NCBI GenBank assembly: GCA_964643965.1
Contig: CAZXVH010000023.1
Location: 1-52,807 of the forward strand
Source: GCA-2746795 sp964643965
GTDB lineage: Bacteria > Chloroflexota > Anaerolineae > Promineifilales > Promineifilaceae
Direction of reading: 5' to 3'
DNA: 52,807 nucleotides
Part shown: positions 1-8,889 of the stretch, one piece after another
Layout of the letters: each line of letters opens with the position of its first letter
Position numbering within the stretch: the first letter of the stretch is position 1
Translations under genes and position numbers: made by a program
Notes under the pieces: model-generated
Databases searched by the model: none
Seen by the model: only the letters and a program-made list of their open reading frames with translations
Told to the model about the DNA's origin: nothing

Positions 1-185
1 GCAAACATGCCTAAGATCAGCACCAAGCCAATCGCCAAAAGGGCGCGGTCGCTGAGGCGATCAGCTTCTTCTGGCCCAGCCTTGCGCGTCGCAAAAAAAT
101 GAACAAAACCCAAGACTAGAAACGAACCAACCGCCATTTGCGCCAGGATTGTGAATATAATCAAAGCCCATTCTCTAGTACCCAT
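1..185 (-). CDS. dmsC: DmsC-like membrane anchor subunit, 5' part only
   Basis: The first 61 codons of a gene that runs off the left edge of the window. The product begins MGTREWALIIFTILAQMAVG and shows one hydrophobic helix, a short charged loop and the start of a second helix. This is the usual beginning of the DmsC quinol-oxidising anchor of DMSO reductase-type enzymes. A strong GGAGGAGG ribosome site lies 7 bases before the ATG, and the gene starts two bases after the dmsB stop, so it is the third gene of the dmsABC operon. Its N-terminus resembles the second DmsC-like protein at 4356-5276 (MNVREWALPVYTILMQLAVG), which supports both assignments. The rest of the protein cannot be seen. Confidence 0.85.
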   Translation of the reverse strand, partial: MGTREWALIIFTILAQMAVGSFLVLGFVHFFATRKAGPEEADRLSDRALLAIGLVLILGMF

Positions 186-187
186 TT

Positions 188-820
188 CTACACCTCCTCC
201 AGGTCCAATATCCGACCAGTTCCGTCGCCGCTAAATTGCGAATCTTTATGAGGCGTAATTACCAGCGAGGGTTCCGTGATATAACCCATCGGTAACGGTT
301 CAATGGCATTGACATCACCGTATTTGGCCCGCAGCTCATCCAGATCGCCATATTCTAAAGCCCGCATCACACAAGCCGAAGTGCAGTATGGATCCTCACC
401 TTTGGCCAACAAGTCGGCGCAAAAGTCACACTTCGTCATTTTGCCAGAATCCTCATTGAATTGAGGCGCCCCATAAGGACAAGCCCATTCGCAGTAACGG
501 CAGCCAATACACTTATCTGGGTCTATTAAAACAAGGCCATCTTCAGCCCTTTTGTATAAAGCTGTTGTCGGACATACTTCCACACACTTCGGATCCTGAC
601 AGTGCATGCAGGCGGCCGAAATAGAATAGGCAAAGAGATTACTGGGCATCATTAAAGTTTTATCTTCGGGATGCGTAACCCAACTGCCACCGCCATACTG
701 CACGACCTGCCGGAAATTTATCCCAGTAGGTAGCGCGTTTTTAGATTTGCAAGCAATGACACAAGCTTTGCAACCATTGCAGGCGCTTGCATCAAAGTAA
801 AAACCCATTTGCTTGGCCAT
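188..820 (-). CDS. dmsB: DmsB-like iron-sulfur electron-transfer subunit
   Basis: A 210-residue ferredoxin-type subunit that passes electrons from the membrane anchor to the catalytic subunit. Sixteen cysteines form four [4Fe-4S] sets: C14/C17/C20/C24, C71/C74/C79/C83, C104/C107/C110/C114 and C131/C134/C146/C150. This is the arrangement of DmsB, NrfC and PhsB-type proteins. There is no signal peptide, as expected for a subunit exported folded with its Tat partner. The gene lies two bases after dmsA and two before dmsC, with the ribosome site AAGGAGG upstream of ATG 820. The family (four-cluster ferredoxin partner of a molybdoenzyme) is certain; the enzyme's substrate is not. Confidence 0.93.
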   Translation of the reverse strand: MAKQMGFYFDASACNGCKACVIACKSKNALPTGINFRQVVQYGGGSWVTHPEDKTLMMPSNLFAYSISAACMHCQDPKCVEVCPTTALYKRAEDGLVLIDPDKCIGCRYCEWACPYGAPQFNEDSGKMTKCDFCADLLAKGEDPYCTSACVMRALEYGDLDELRAKYGDVNAIEPLPMGYITEPSLVITPHKDSQFSGDGTGRILDLEEV

Positions 821-822
821 TT

Positions 823-3423
823 TTATGCCTCCTTAATTGGTATTCGTTGTTCCCATTTATAATCGGGGGGCAGTGAATCTGGCCCACCATACCGTTCTAC
901 CTGGACATTGCATGTATTCCAACCTTGATGACCCTGGCCCGTAGGAATAGCGCCATTCAAGGTGTTTGTCGCCCCCGCTTTGTCAATTCCCGTCTCTTCA
1001 TCCACTTGCGCCCAGGCGCCTTCGCCTAAAGTTACAACGCCGGGCATCATGCGTTCGGAAAAATAAACGGGGCGGATAACTGTACCGTGTCGGCTCCAGA
1101 TTTTGGCGTAGTCACCATGCTTAAGTCCACGCGCTTTGGCATCAATGGGATTGATGATGAACTCCTGTGGAAACGCTTCACGCAACCAGGGAATATTGTC
1201 AAAGATAGAGTGCGAGCGCCGCCGATAGTGGATAGTGAAAAGTTGTAGGGGGTAATCGCCTTTTTCCTTCTTTTCCCAATCAGCAAAGGTATCTTCATAC
1301 CCCTCAATCGGTGGATTGTAAGTGGGGATCGGGCGAATTTCAGTGAAACCGGAATTTTTAACAAAGTCAACGATGTCCTGACAATGAATTTCTAGTTTGC
1401 CACTGGGCGTTCCTAGAGGATTGGCCTCAGGGTCTTCACGGAAGGCTTTATGGGCAATAAAGGTGTGGGCATCTCCTTGTTCGCGACGAACTGTGTAGAC
1501 GCCTTTTTCTTTATATTCCTTCATGGTGATTCGGCCTGTTTGTGGCTCACCTTCAACGCCCATCTCGGCAATATCATCAGCTGTAATTGTGAGCAGCGGC
1601 TCTTTGTCTGAGCCATCATCTTTCATAACCCAGGAACCCGCCAGGCGGTTAAATATTTGCTGCTTGAGCGGCATCGGCGTGATTTCTTGCGGATCAAACC
1701 CTAGGCGTTTACCGAGTTCAGCCGCGATCCAGTCATCATCTTTGGCTTCAAAGAGCGGGTCAGTTACTTTTCTGGCCCAGATGAGGTGGTCGCGATTGCC
1801 TTTCATATAACCCTCGCGCTCCCATTGGGTAGTAACCGGTAATACAACGTCAGAATACTTGGAGTCGGTATTAAGGACAAAGTTCAAGGAAAGGACAAAC
1901 TCGACCTTACGATGGGCTTCAATACCTTTGGTCATGCCAACTTTCTGGTTAAGGGCAGAACTGCCATCATGCATGATCATTTGAATGTTGACGTCACGCA
2001 CATCCTGGTATCCAGCCACATATTTGCCGGAATTTATCGCATCCCATAACTCATTGTTGTTAATCTTAATGCTAACTTGTTCTTCGGGAGCGCTAGTCAG
2101 GCCAGGTACGTTACTACCACCGCTGTTGATGAGGAAGGGACCGCCATCGGCCGTTCTTTCCCAACAACTTACACCGGTACAACGGCCGGCTTCGCCAATA
2201 TTGCCGGTCATACAGCCAATGGTCATAAACATTTGCGGCCAGGAGTCAGAGTTGTTGGTGCGGGCCACCGACCAGGCAGTGAGTAGGGATACACGCGGGG
2301 TCATGGCGATCTGACGTGCTATTTTGCGAATAGTTTGCGGGGTAACGCCACATATTTTTGAAGCCCATTCCGCTGTCTTGGGTTGACCGTCATAGGTACC
2401 CAGCGCATAGTCCATAAAGTTTTCTTGGGGATCAGCGCCTTCAGGCATATGGTCTTTGTCGAAGCCAACCGTGCAGCGGTTGAGGAAATCCCAGTCGATC
2501 AACGGATTGGTTTCCGGATCATCTTCGACGAGCAATGTGTGAGCCATGCCCAACGCTAAAGCGTGATCCGTGCCTGGACGAACAGGAACCCATTCATCTG
2601 CCAGGATCATGGCGGAGTCATTGTAAAATGGGTCGAGGAAAAGGAATTTGGCCCCAGCTTTTTTGGCCTGGTGGTAATAGTACATATTGTTACCTTGCGC
2701 ACTCCAGGCCGGATTGCCGCCCCAGATAACAATCAGGTCACTATTTTGCATATCTAGACGGTCATTATTGCTGGTCTCAAAAAGCCCGTCGCCCAAGCCG
2801 ATTTTGGGGCCAGTATAATACCAGGTGCCCCAAGAAGTTGTGCCCCAGGTGCCAACTGTTCCACCAGCCAGACTCATGGTTCGCCCTAAAGTGTTGCCAA
2901 CTTCCAAGATCGATTCTTTACCGTGGGTGTCTTGAATACGCTTGATTTCACTGGCTACAATGTCCAGCGCTTCATCCCAACTGATGCGAACCCAATCGTC
3001 TCGACCACGTAGCTCTTTTTTGCCTCCGCCCGGCTCCCAGTTCTTACGCTTCATGGGATATTTTAAGCGGTCTACGCCAAAAGCTTGATGCTGTTGGGAA
3101 CGCCCTCGAGCGCAAGCTCTAATTTGCGGCGTTTCCATCGTATCTGGATGGGTATCGTCTGTTTTTACTTTTTGTACGATGCCATCTACAACTTGGGCTT
3201 TCAATACACAGCGCTGTCCGCCACAGTTGTGCCAGCAGGCGGCGGTAATCCATTCGCCTTCGGTAGCGGCGGCATCGGGCGTTGCTTCAGCCATTTTTAG
3301 GCCATATGATAGCCCTCCAGCTAACACGGCCGTTCCGCCCAACGCCCCGCTCCATTTAAGGAAACTGCGCCGGTTGAGAACCGTGTCATCGAGAGCTTTG
3401 CTGAGGAAATTATTTTCGCTCAT
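823..3423 (-). CDS. dmsA: DMSO reductase-family molybdopterin catalytic subunit (Tat-exported)
   Basis: An 866-residue molybdopterin (bis-MGD) oxidoreductase. I place the start at ATG 3423 (MSENNF), which has GGAGGAG six bases upstream; an in-frame start ten codons earlier lacks this. A twin-arginine signal, NRRSFLKWSGALGG, lies at residues 17-30, so the enzyme should act outside the cytoplasmic membrane. Cysteines 63, 67, 72 and 104 form the N-terminal [4Fe-4S] site found in DmsA. Downstream are typical family stretches such as SDLIVIWGGNPA and a C-terminal molybdopterin dinucleotide-binding domain. It heads dmsABC. The substrate could be DMSO, another S- or N-oxide, or another electron acceptor; sequence alone does not decide. 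A 235-base gap separates it from the upstream regulator gene and could hold its promoter. Confidence 0.92.
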   Translation of the reverse strand: MSENNFLSKALDDTVLNRRSFLKWSGALGGTAVLAGGLSYGLKMAEATPDAAATEGEWITAACWHNCGGQRCVLKAQVVDGIVQKVKTDDTHPDTMETPQIRACARGRSQQHQAFGVDRLKYPMKRKNWEPGGGKKELRGRDDWVRISWDEALDIVASEIKRIQDTHGKESILEVGNTLGRTMSLAGGTVGTWGTTSWGTWYYTGPKIGLGDGLFETSNNDRLDMQNSDLIVIWGGNPAWSAQGNNMYYYHQAKKAGAKFLFLDPFYNDSAMILADEWVPVRPGTDHALALGMAHTLLVEDDPETNPLIDWDFLNRCTVGFDKDHMPEGADPQENFMDYALGTYDGQPKTAEWASKICGVTPQTIRKIARQIAMTPRVSLLTAWSVARTNNSDSWPQMFMTIGCMTGNIGEAGRCTGVSCWERTADGGPFLINSGGSNVPGLTSAPEEQVSIKINNNELWDAINSGKYVAGYQDVRDVNIQMIMHDGSSALNQKVGMTKGIEAHRKVEFVLSLNFVLNTDSKYSDVVLPVTTQWEREGYMKGNRDHLIWARKVTDPLFEAKDDDWIAAELGKRLGFDPQEITPMPLKQQIFNRLAGSWVMKDDGSDKEPLLTITADDIAEMGVEGEPQTGRITMKEYKEKGVYTVRREQGDAHTFIAHKAFREDPEANPLGTPSGKLEIHCQDIVDFVKNSGFTEIRPIPTYNPPIEGYEDTFADWEKKEKGDYPLQLFTIHYRRRSHSIFDNIPWLREAFPQEFIINPIDAKARGLKHGDYAKIWSRHGTVIRPVYFSERMMPGVVTLGEGAWAQVDEETGIDKAGATNTLNGAIPTGQGHQGWNTCNVQVERYGGPDSLPPDYKWEQRIPIKEA

Positions 3424-3634
3424 GTGATGCTCCTCCATAATATTGTCGAACATGTGATTAAATTAAACTTACTTAACATTGGATCTTCCCTAAAACAACT
3501 ATATTGACCGCTTAACCTTCGTTACCTTTTGAAGACAGTTGTAACCAAGTCTGGTGACTCCCTATTAATTTCAGGTTACTTCTGTAGGATATACCGGGCG
3601 CCGCTTGCACACATCCGGCAACCGTGTAGTCTGT

Positions 3635-3654
3635 GATCACCCAACTGGGTGATC
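3635..3654. promoter_or_regulatory. Inverted repeat between regulator gene and dmsA
   Basis: GATCACCC and GGGTGATC form an 8-bp perfect stem around AACT, a few bases past the stop of the response regulator gene. On the plus strand a TTTTT run follows, but the genes on both sides are on the minus strand, where no U-run follows. It may be a weak terminator or attenuator for the regulator transcript, or a protein-binding site upstream of dmsA. The rest of the 235-base gap shows no other clear signal. Confidence 0.45.
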
Positions 3655-3658
3655 TTTT

Positions 3659-4321
3659 TCACGAATGGGGCTGATTGGGCGTGGTCATCCCTTTTTGCAC
3701 GGCATAAGCGGCCGCTTGGGTGCGGTTTTCTAGCTGTAATTTGGTGAGGATATGGCTGATATGGCTCTTGACGGTGTTGACGGTAATGAATAGTTCTTCG
3801 GCGATTTGGGGATTGCTGGCGCCTTGAGCCAATAGATGCAGCACCTCGATCTCACGCTCGGTGAGGTCTGAGGAAACGCTGGGGGCACGGCCGTTATTGT
3901 CGGCCATGATTTTTAGAAAGCGGCTGGCCATGGCGCGGGTCATTACCACTTCGTTGTCCGCTACACCGGCTAATAGTTCGAAAAGCTCGGCAGCGTCTAA
4001 ATCTTTGAGTAAGTAGCCGGCCGCCCCCAGGCGAATGGCTTCATAAAGATGTTCGTCTGATTCAGACGCCGTCAAGATCACCACGGCTACATCAGGCAAG
4101 GTCTCGCGTATTTGTCGAGTGGCTTGCAGGCCGTCACCGTTGGGCATCTGTATATCCATCAGGATGACGTCTGGTCTTAATTGTTGGGCTAACTGCACCG
4201 CTTCCTGGCCGCTGGCCGCTTCACCAATCACTTCGACCATATCATCATGAGCACGCATGAGGCCAATCAATCCTTGCCGAAATAATTTATGATCATCAGC
4301 TACCACTATTTTTATAGTCAT
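3659..4321 (-). CDS. NarL/LuxR-type response regulator
   Basis: A 220-residue two-component regulator. The N-terminal receiver domain (about 1-120) has the acidic pair D9/D10, phospho-acceptor D56 in LMDIQMP, a conserved Thr in VVILTAS and Lys in YLLKDL. The C-terminal LuxR helix-turn-helix (about 150-210) begins with LTEREIEVLHLLAQGASN and continues ITVNTVKSHISHILTKL. The ATG at 4321 has GAAGGAAA upstream. It follows the DmsC-like gene and the kinase gene in one minus-strand run and precedes dmsABC, so control of dmsABC is the natural inference. It is not an exact NarL identification; many Chloroflexota regulators share this layout. Confidence 0.92.
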   Translation of the reverse strand: MTIKIVVADDHKLFRQGLIGLMRAHDDMVEVIGEAASGQEAVQLAQQLRPDVILMDIQMPNGDGLQATRQIRETLPDVAVVILTASESDEHLYEAIRLGAAGYLLKDLDAAELFELLAGVADNEVVMTRAMASRFLKIMADNNGRAPSVSSDLTEREIEVLHLLAQGASNPQIAEELFITVNTVKSHISHILTKLQLENRTQAAAYAVQKGMTTPNQPHS

Positions 4322-4355
4322 AATATTTCCTTCATGCCATCTTCTGTAAAGATGA

Positions 4356-5276
4356 TTACAAACCTAACCGCACATGGGTCGCGTAAAATAAAAAGCGCCC
4401 CATGATCTCGGCAATCAGAATGAATAGGCAGGTCAGATAGATGGGCCTGGTGATGTCATATTGCCCGCGGCGGTTCTGGTATAAATGAAAAGCGGTCAAC
4501 CCAAACAAACTCACGCCGGTAAACAGGGCGATAAAGCGCAGGCTAAACAAGGGTTGGTAAAGCCCTAACAAGAGCATGAGGCTGGTCTGCGCAGATGCAT
4601 CTCCCTGGCTCAATTGGGCGATGAGAATGAGATTGAGCGCCAGAATGACAACGGCCGTTATCCCCGCTATCCCCGCTAACCACACAAATGAATGCTGGAT
4701 GATCTGGCGACGAACGGCCGTTTCTTCCTTACCAGCTACTTCTGCTACCTTCAAATCCATGACTAGCAGCACAGCAACGGCCGTCACCCCCAAAATTAGC
4801 GCTGATAATAAGAAAATAACCACCGTCAAGGGCGAGTTCCACGAGGAATGGGTCGGCAGCAGATATATCTTCGACATAGAATAGACGCTCAAGCAGCCGA
4901 CCGCGATTCCCAGCCACCCCAAAACACGCTTCAAAAGAAAATGTCCTTGTGTAAACCATTGTAGATAAGACAAGGCAACCACCGCCAAAAAGAAAGAGAG
5001 CGTAAAGACAATTTCACGGCTGAGCCAGGAAGAACGAAAATTCAGCATCGCCAACAACGAAAAGTAAGGACGACTCAAATGAAAATGGGAGCCGACAATA
5101 GCAGTGAGGATGGTTAGTAAAATAGCCAACACGGGAAAACGGACAATGTGGTCGGCGATGGTCTGCCCGTGCTGTCGAACAGTCATCGTCCGTATCAACC
5201 ACAGGCTCAGCAGTGTCCCCACCGCCAACTGCATCAAAATGGTATAGACCGGCAGCGCCCACTCACGCACATTCAT
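4356..5276 (-). CDS. DmsC-like eight-helix membrane protein between kinase and regulator
   Basis: A 306-residue hydrophobic protein with about eight predicted membrane segments. It begins MNVREWALPVYTILMQLAVG, closely matching the start of the dmsC gene at the left edge of the window. This places it in the DmsC anchor family, which normally binds and oxidises menaquinol for a DMSO reductase-type enzyme. Here it has no catalytic or ferredoxin partner of its own. Its ATG shares one base with the stop of the sensor kinase gene (TAATG), and the response regulator follows 34 bases later. That coupling suggests it serves the signalling module, perhaps as a quinone-sensing part. It could instead be a spare anchor for the same enzyme. 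Confidence 0.82.
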   Translation of the reverse strand: MNVREWALPVYTILMQLAVGTLLSLWLIRTMTVRQHGQTIADHIVRFPVLAILLTILTAIVGSHFHLSRPYFSLLAMLNFRSSWLSREIVFTLSFFLAVVALSYLQWFTQGHFLLKRVLGWLGIAVGCLSVYSMSKIYLLPTHSSWNSPLTVVIFLLSALILGVTAVAVLLVMDLKVAEVAGKEETAVRRQIIQHSFVWLAGIAGITAVVILALNLILIAQLSQGDASAQTSLMLLLGLYQPLFSLRFIALFTGVSLFGLTAFHLYQNRRGQYDITRPIYLTCLFILIAEIMGRFLFYATHVRLGL

Positions 5277-7330
5277 TATCGAAACACCACATTCTGCTTG
5301 CGTAGATTCTCTTCCCGCAGACAGGGGAAACGGCAGATCACCGATGTCCCTTTTCCCGGAACAGAGTGTACTGTCAGTTCACCGCCCACCGCCAGCGCCC
5401 GTTCTTGCATGGTTTGCAAGCCAAAACTACGATTCCCGTTTTGGCCTTCAAAGCCAACGCCATCGTCGCTCACTTCCATCAAAAGATAGTCAGATTGGTT
5501 GCCATTTGTTTTTTGGGCGATTCGCACATTGACATAATCCGCTGTGGCATGTTTACGCACATTGGTCAGCGCTTCCTGCAAGATGCAAACCAACTGTACC
5601 TCCGCTAATGAAGCCAGGTTCAGTGGTCCCTCTACCTCATTATCAAACCGCGTCTCAATCCGCGTCTGAATGCCAAATTCATTTAGATATTCATGGATGG
5701 CGGAGACCAGGCCCTTCTCATTGGCCAGGGTGGTGCGCAAACTAAGGATGTTTTCACGCACGTCAGCATGGGCCACCTGCACGGCCTGGCGCATCTGCTC
5801 CAGTTCAACCCGCAAAGCCTCCTGTTTGCCGCGCTTAAGCAACGTTTCCAATGTTTGCACTTGCAGGTTTAAATAGCCCAGAATTTGAGCCAGGCCATCG
5901 TGCATTTCCCGGGCAATGCGTCCCCGCTCCTCGATAATAGAAAATGATTGCAACTGCGCGGTCATCAACCCATGCTGGATGGCAATCACGACTTGATCGG
6001 CCAGGCATTCCAACCAGATCAAATCTGTTTCTGAATAAGGTTCTCCCTCATGTCGCGCGACCCATATCGCACCAATCGGTCTACTATCCAGGTCGAGATG
6101 GACAACGGCCGTTGTCCGCGCTGGTTTCTCGCAAAAAAAGCAAAGGTCTTTAAAATCGTCAGGCTGCTCATCGGCCGATGAGCAGTACGATTCAGAGCGC
6201 AACAAGGTGTTTAAGATGAGCTGGTTTTCTACTTTAAGCGGGGAATCAACCAGGCGAGTATGGCGTTCATTGGCATAACATTTCAGCTCCAGGTCGGGCG
6301 GATCGCCGTTGAGGAGAGCCAGGCCCATGAAGTTGGATTGTAAGAGGGAACGGCCGTTACCCACAATGTAAAGCAAAATATCATCCACATCATCCAGTTC
6401 CGCAATATGTCGGCTGATCCGGATCAAGGCATCCGTCCAGTTTTCGGCCGTTTCTCGGGCAGCAATTTGGGCAACAAACGCCGCCTGCTGCGCCTGATCT
6501 CGTTCACCCTGCAAGGCAGACATCTGTCGTTTGCGCATGGCGTCAAAGACATCCAATCCCTTGACCACCAGCGCGGTCACCGCCACAGCGGAAAGCATCC
6601 GCCAAAATTGGATAGGCAAGCCGGTCGTCTCCAAAACGCGATCATAATCTAACCAATCCACCAGCCCAAACGGTTTGTCGGAGGTGACCTGTTCTCCGGC
6701 AAAGGCATCGTATACTGTTCGATTGTAATTGTAATAAGACGCCGGGCCGTAGGGCGCTGCCGGTACCACCAGTCCCATCACAAAAGCCTCAAACAAGAAA
6801 GCCACCCCAATCGCCAACATAAGGCGAGCCACATCATAATAACCATGCTTCTTTTGCACGTGCCACTGCCGTAAGAAACCAATACCAGCCATAATGCTGC
6901 CCGGCAAGTAAAACAGGTAGCGTGACCAGATATCAATAGGAATCTTGATGGGTGAGGGAGTAATGAAGGTGGAAGCGGCATAGGTAATCACAAAAACGAT
7001 AGGCACAAGGAAAAAACCAGGCAGCAAATGAACCCAGGCTGGCAAGGGCGTGATTTTTGTCAGAACACCCCAGCCAAATAGCAGAAGCAGCAGTCCGCTG
7101 GTCGGTTGAAGGATCATTCTAAACAGGTTGATGATGTGGTTCATCTCCGGATTGGCGCCCACGGCTTCAAACATATCCAGCCAGGCGATAGCGGCGTAAG
7201 CAAAGCCAAAGGCAGCCAGCCACGGCAGCTGCTGACGCAAGGGCAAATTGCCATCACGGCGCAGCTGTAAGCTGGCCGCCAGGCCCAAACTAAAGAACGC
7301 CAACCCATAAAAAAAGTAAACGACAATCAT
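5276..7330 (-). CDS. NarX-like membrane sensor histidine kinase with GAF domain
   Basis: About 684 residues from ATG 7330 (MIVVYFFYG); an in-frame TTG 23 codons earlier has no better ribosome site. The N-terminal third is a multi-helix membrane region, followed by a coiled linker, a GAF-like domain, then a HisKA_3 dimerisation domain with the phospho-acceptor in REMHDGLAQ (about H477). The C-terminal HATPase has the N-box QEALTNVRKHA, DDGVGF and SFGLQTMQERA. This is the NarX/DegS class of kinases that pair with LuxR-type regulators, here encoded two genes downstream. The signal sensed is unknown; the coupled DmsC-like gene suggests quinone or redox state. Confidence 0.9.
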   Translation of the reverse strand: MIVVYFFYGLAFFSLGLAASLQLRRDGNLPLRQQLPWLAAFGFAYAAIAWLDMFEAVGANPEMNHIINLFRMILQPTSGLLLLLFGWGVLTKITPLPAWVHLLPGFFLVPIVFVITYAASTFITPSPIKIPIDIWSRYLFYLPGSIMAGIGFLRQWHVQKKHGYYDVARLMLAIGVAFLFEAFVMGLVVPAAPYGPASYYNYNRTVYDAFAGEQVTSDKPFGLVDWLDYDRVLETTGLPIQFWRMLSAVAVTALVVKGLDVFDAMRKRQMSALQGERDQAQQAAFVAQIAARETAENWTDALIRISRHIAELDDVDDILLYIVGNGRSLLQSNFMGLALLNGDPPDLELKCYANERHTRLVDSPLKVENQLILNTLLRSESYCSSADEQPDDFKDLCFFCEKPARTTAVVHLDLDSRPIGAIWVARHEGEPYSETDLIWLECLADQVVIAIQHGLMTAQLQSFSIIEERGRIAREMHDGLAQILGYLNLQVQTLETLLKRGKQEALRVELEQMRQAVQVAHADVRENILSLRTTLANEKGLVSAIHEYLNEFGIQTRIETRFDNEVEGPLNLASLAEVQLVCILQEALTNVRKHATADYVNVRIAQKTNGNQSDYLLMEVSDDGVGFEGQNGNRSFGLQTMQERALAVGGELTVHSVPGKGTSVICRFPCLREENLRKQNVVFR

Positions 7331-7575
7331 TTTGTACTTGCTATCTCGGGAGATTAATTTGGGGGCAAATCGTGCTGCCAGGCCAAATTCAAAAAACAAG
7401 ATATGTTCTTATCCCTGGTAGCATGTCACAATTAAGCGGGAAGAAGTAGTGACGAAAGTCATAATCATCTGGGTCATTAAGCACAATCTCTTTTTGACCT
7501 TCTCAGCTTCATCCAACCGTGCGGGAGACAAGGGGCGTCAAGGGGGGTAATTCAATTTCAGTATCAGAATGGGCG

Positions 7576-7595
7576 CGAAGCGGCTTTACGCTTCG
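7576..7595. terminator. Hairpin downstream of sucB
   Basis: CGAAGCG and CGCTTCG pair as a 7-bp stem around GCTTTA, about 65 bases beyond the sucB stop. No strong U-run follows on the minus strand. It may be a secondary terminator or chance structure. The rest of 7400-7659 holds only this and the palindrome at 7620. Confidence 0.35.
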
Positions 7596-7619
7596 GTTAA
7601 TAATTGGGGAATAGAGGGC

Positions 7620-7645
7620 TTGGGGATAACGGCCGTTATCCCCAA
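7620..7645. terminator. 26-bp perfect palindrome after sucB
   Basis: A perfect palindrome centred on the genome's iterated core ACGGCCGT and extended on both sides to TTGGGGATA/TATCCCCAA. It begins 15 bases past the sucB stop (the stop is at 7662-7660). The RNA would fold into a very strong hairpin, so a role in ending or stabilising the sucAB transcript is likely. It also works as a double-stranded binding site, so a protein target cannot be excluded. Confidence 0.55.
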
Positions 7646-7659
7646 TATGTCAGATCAAG

Positions 7660-8889
7660 CTACCCTTCCAACAATAACGTTTCTGGCTCTTCTATCAACG
7701 TTTTAAGTCGCGCTAGAAACAGTACGGCCTCACGGCCGTCAATCAGGCGATGGTCGTAACTTAACGCCAGGTACATCATGGGGCGGATCACGATTTCACC
7801 ATTCAGGGCAATGGGGCGTTGTTCAATGCGGTGCATACCTAAAATACCCACTTGGGGCGTATTTAGAATAGGGGTGCTTAACAGGGAGCCAAAAATACCG
7901 CCATTGGTGATGGTAAAGGTGCCGCCCCGTAAATCTTCCAACATGAGCGTGCCATTTTGTGCTTTCTGCGCCAACTCGCCGATGGATTTTTCGATTTCGG
8001 CAAAAGAGAGGCGATCCGCATCGCGCACCACTGGCACCACCAATCCTTCTTCCGCGCCGACGGCAATGCCAATGTCATAATAATGCTTCAGCACCATCTC
8101 ATCTCCGTCAATCTCCGCATTAAGCCGGGGAAAGGCTTTGAGCGCCCCCAAGGCTGCTTTGACGAAGAAGGACATGAAGCCCAGTTTGACGCCATGCTGC
8201 TCCTGAAAACGGGGGCCGCGCCGTTTGCGCATGTCGATGACGGCGCTCATATCGACATCATTGAAGGTGGTGAGCATGGCCGCCGTTTGTTGGGCGGTAA
8301 CTAACCGTTGGGCGATGGTGCGGCGGCGGCGAGAGAGGCGTATCCGCTCTTCGAGGCGACTGCCGGTGGCGCTTTGCTGTGTCGGGACAGGAGGCGGCGT
8401 CTCTTTGGGGAGCGCTGCTTTCGCGACGGGTTGTGCTTTTGGCTGCTGCAAATGGGTTTCTACATCCTGGCGGGTGATGCGGCCGCCTGGCCCGCTGCCT
8501 TGAACGGCCGTCAAATCAAGACCCTGCTCCTGGGCGAGCCGTTGGGCGACGGGGGTGGCTTGTTTCTCGGCGGCGCTTGGGGCGGAAACGGCCGTTTCTG
8601 TTGCTACTTTTGTCTCGGGCGGTACTGTCTCTTTGGGAGCAGGCGGGGCGGCTGAATCTGCTTCAATTTCGGCCAACACATCCCCAATTTCCACATCTTC
8701 GCCAGCCTGCCGGAGAATGCGGGCCAACACGCCAGCCGTTTCAGCGCTGACTTCGATATCCACTTTATCCGTCTCCAGGTCCACCAGGACATCGCCGACG
8801 GCCACGCTGTCGCCTTCTTGTTTGTGCCATTCGCCAACAGTGGCCCCAATTACAGATTCGCCCAGTTCGGGTACAGTTATTGTTATCAT
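7660..8889 (-). CDS. sucB: 2-oxoglutarate dehydrogenase E2, dihydrolipoyl succinyltransferase
   Basis: The 409-residue E2 core of the 2-oxoglutarate dehydrogenase complex; it transfers succinyl groups from lipoyl to CoA in the TCA cycle. A lipoyl domain (1-78) carries the lipoylated lysine in LETDKVDIE (K42). An Ala/Pro/Thr linker follows, then the peripheral subunit-binding domain (about 110-147, RLAQEQGLDLTAVQGSG). The C-terminal acyltransferase domain ends with LSYDHRLIDGREAVLFL, containing the catalytic His and Asp. The ATG at 8889 overlaps the sucA stop (ATGA), so the two are translationally coupled. Pairing with sucA supports succinyl rather than acetyl specificity. No E3 gene is seen nearby. 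Confidence 0.96.
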   Translation of the reverse strand: MITITVPELGESVIGATVGEWHKQEGDSVAVGDVLVDLETDKVDIEVSAETAGVLARILRQAGEDVEIGDVLAEIEADSAAPPAPKETVPPETKVATETAVSAPSAAEKQATPVAQRLAQEQGLDLTAVQGSGPGGRITRQDVETHLQQPKAQPVAKAALPKETPPPVPTQQSATGSRLEERIRLSRRRRTIAQRLVTAQQTAAMLTTFNDVDMSAVIDMRKRRGPRFQEQHGVKLGFMSFFVKAALGALKAFPRLNAEIDGDEMVLKHYYDIGIAVGAEEGLVVPVVRDADRLSFAEIEKSIGELAQKAQNGTLMLEDLRGGTFTITNGGIFGSLLSTPILNTPQVGILGMHRIEQRPIALNGEIVIRPMMYLALSYDHRLIDGREAVLFLARLKTLIEEPETLLLEG

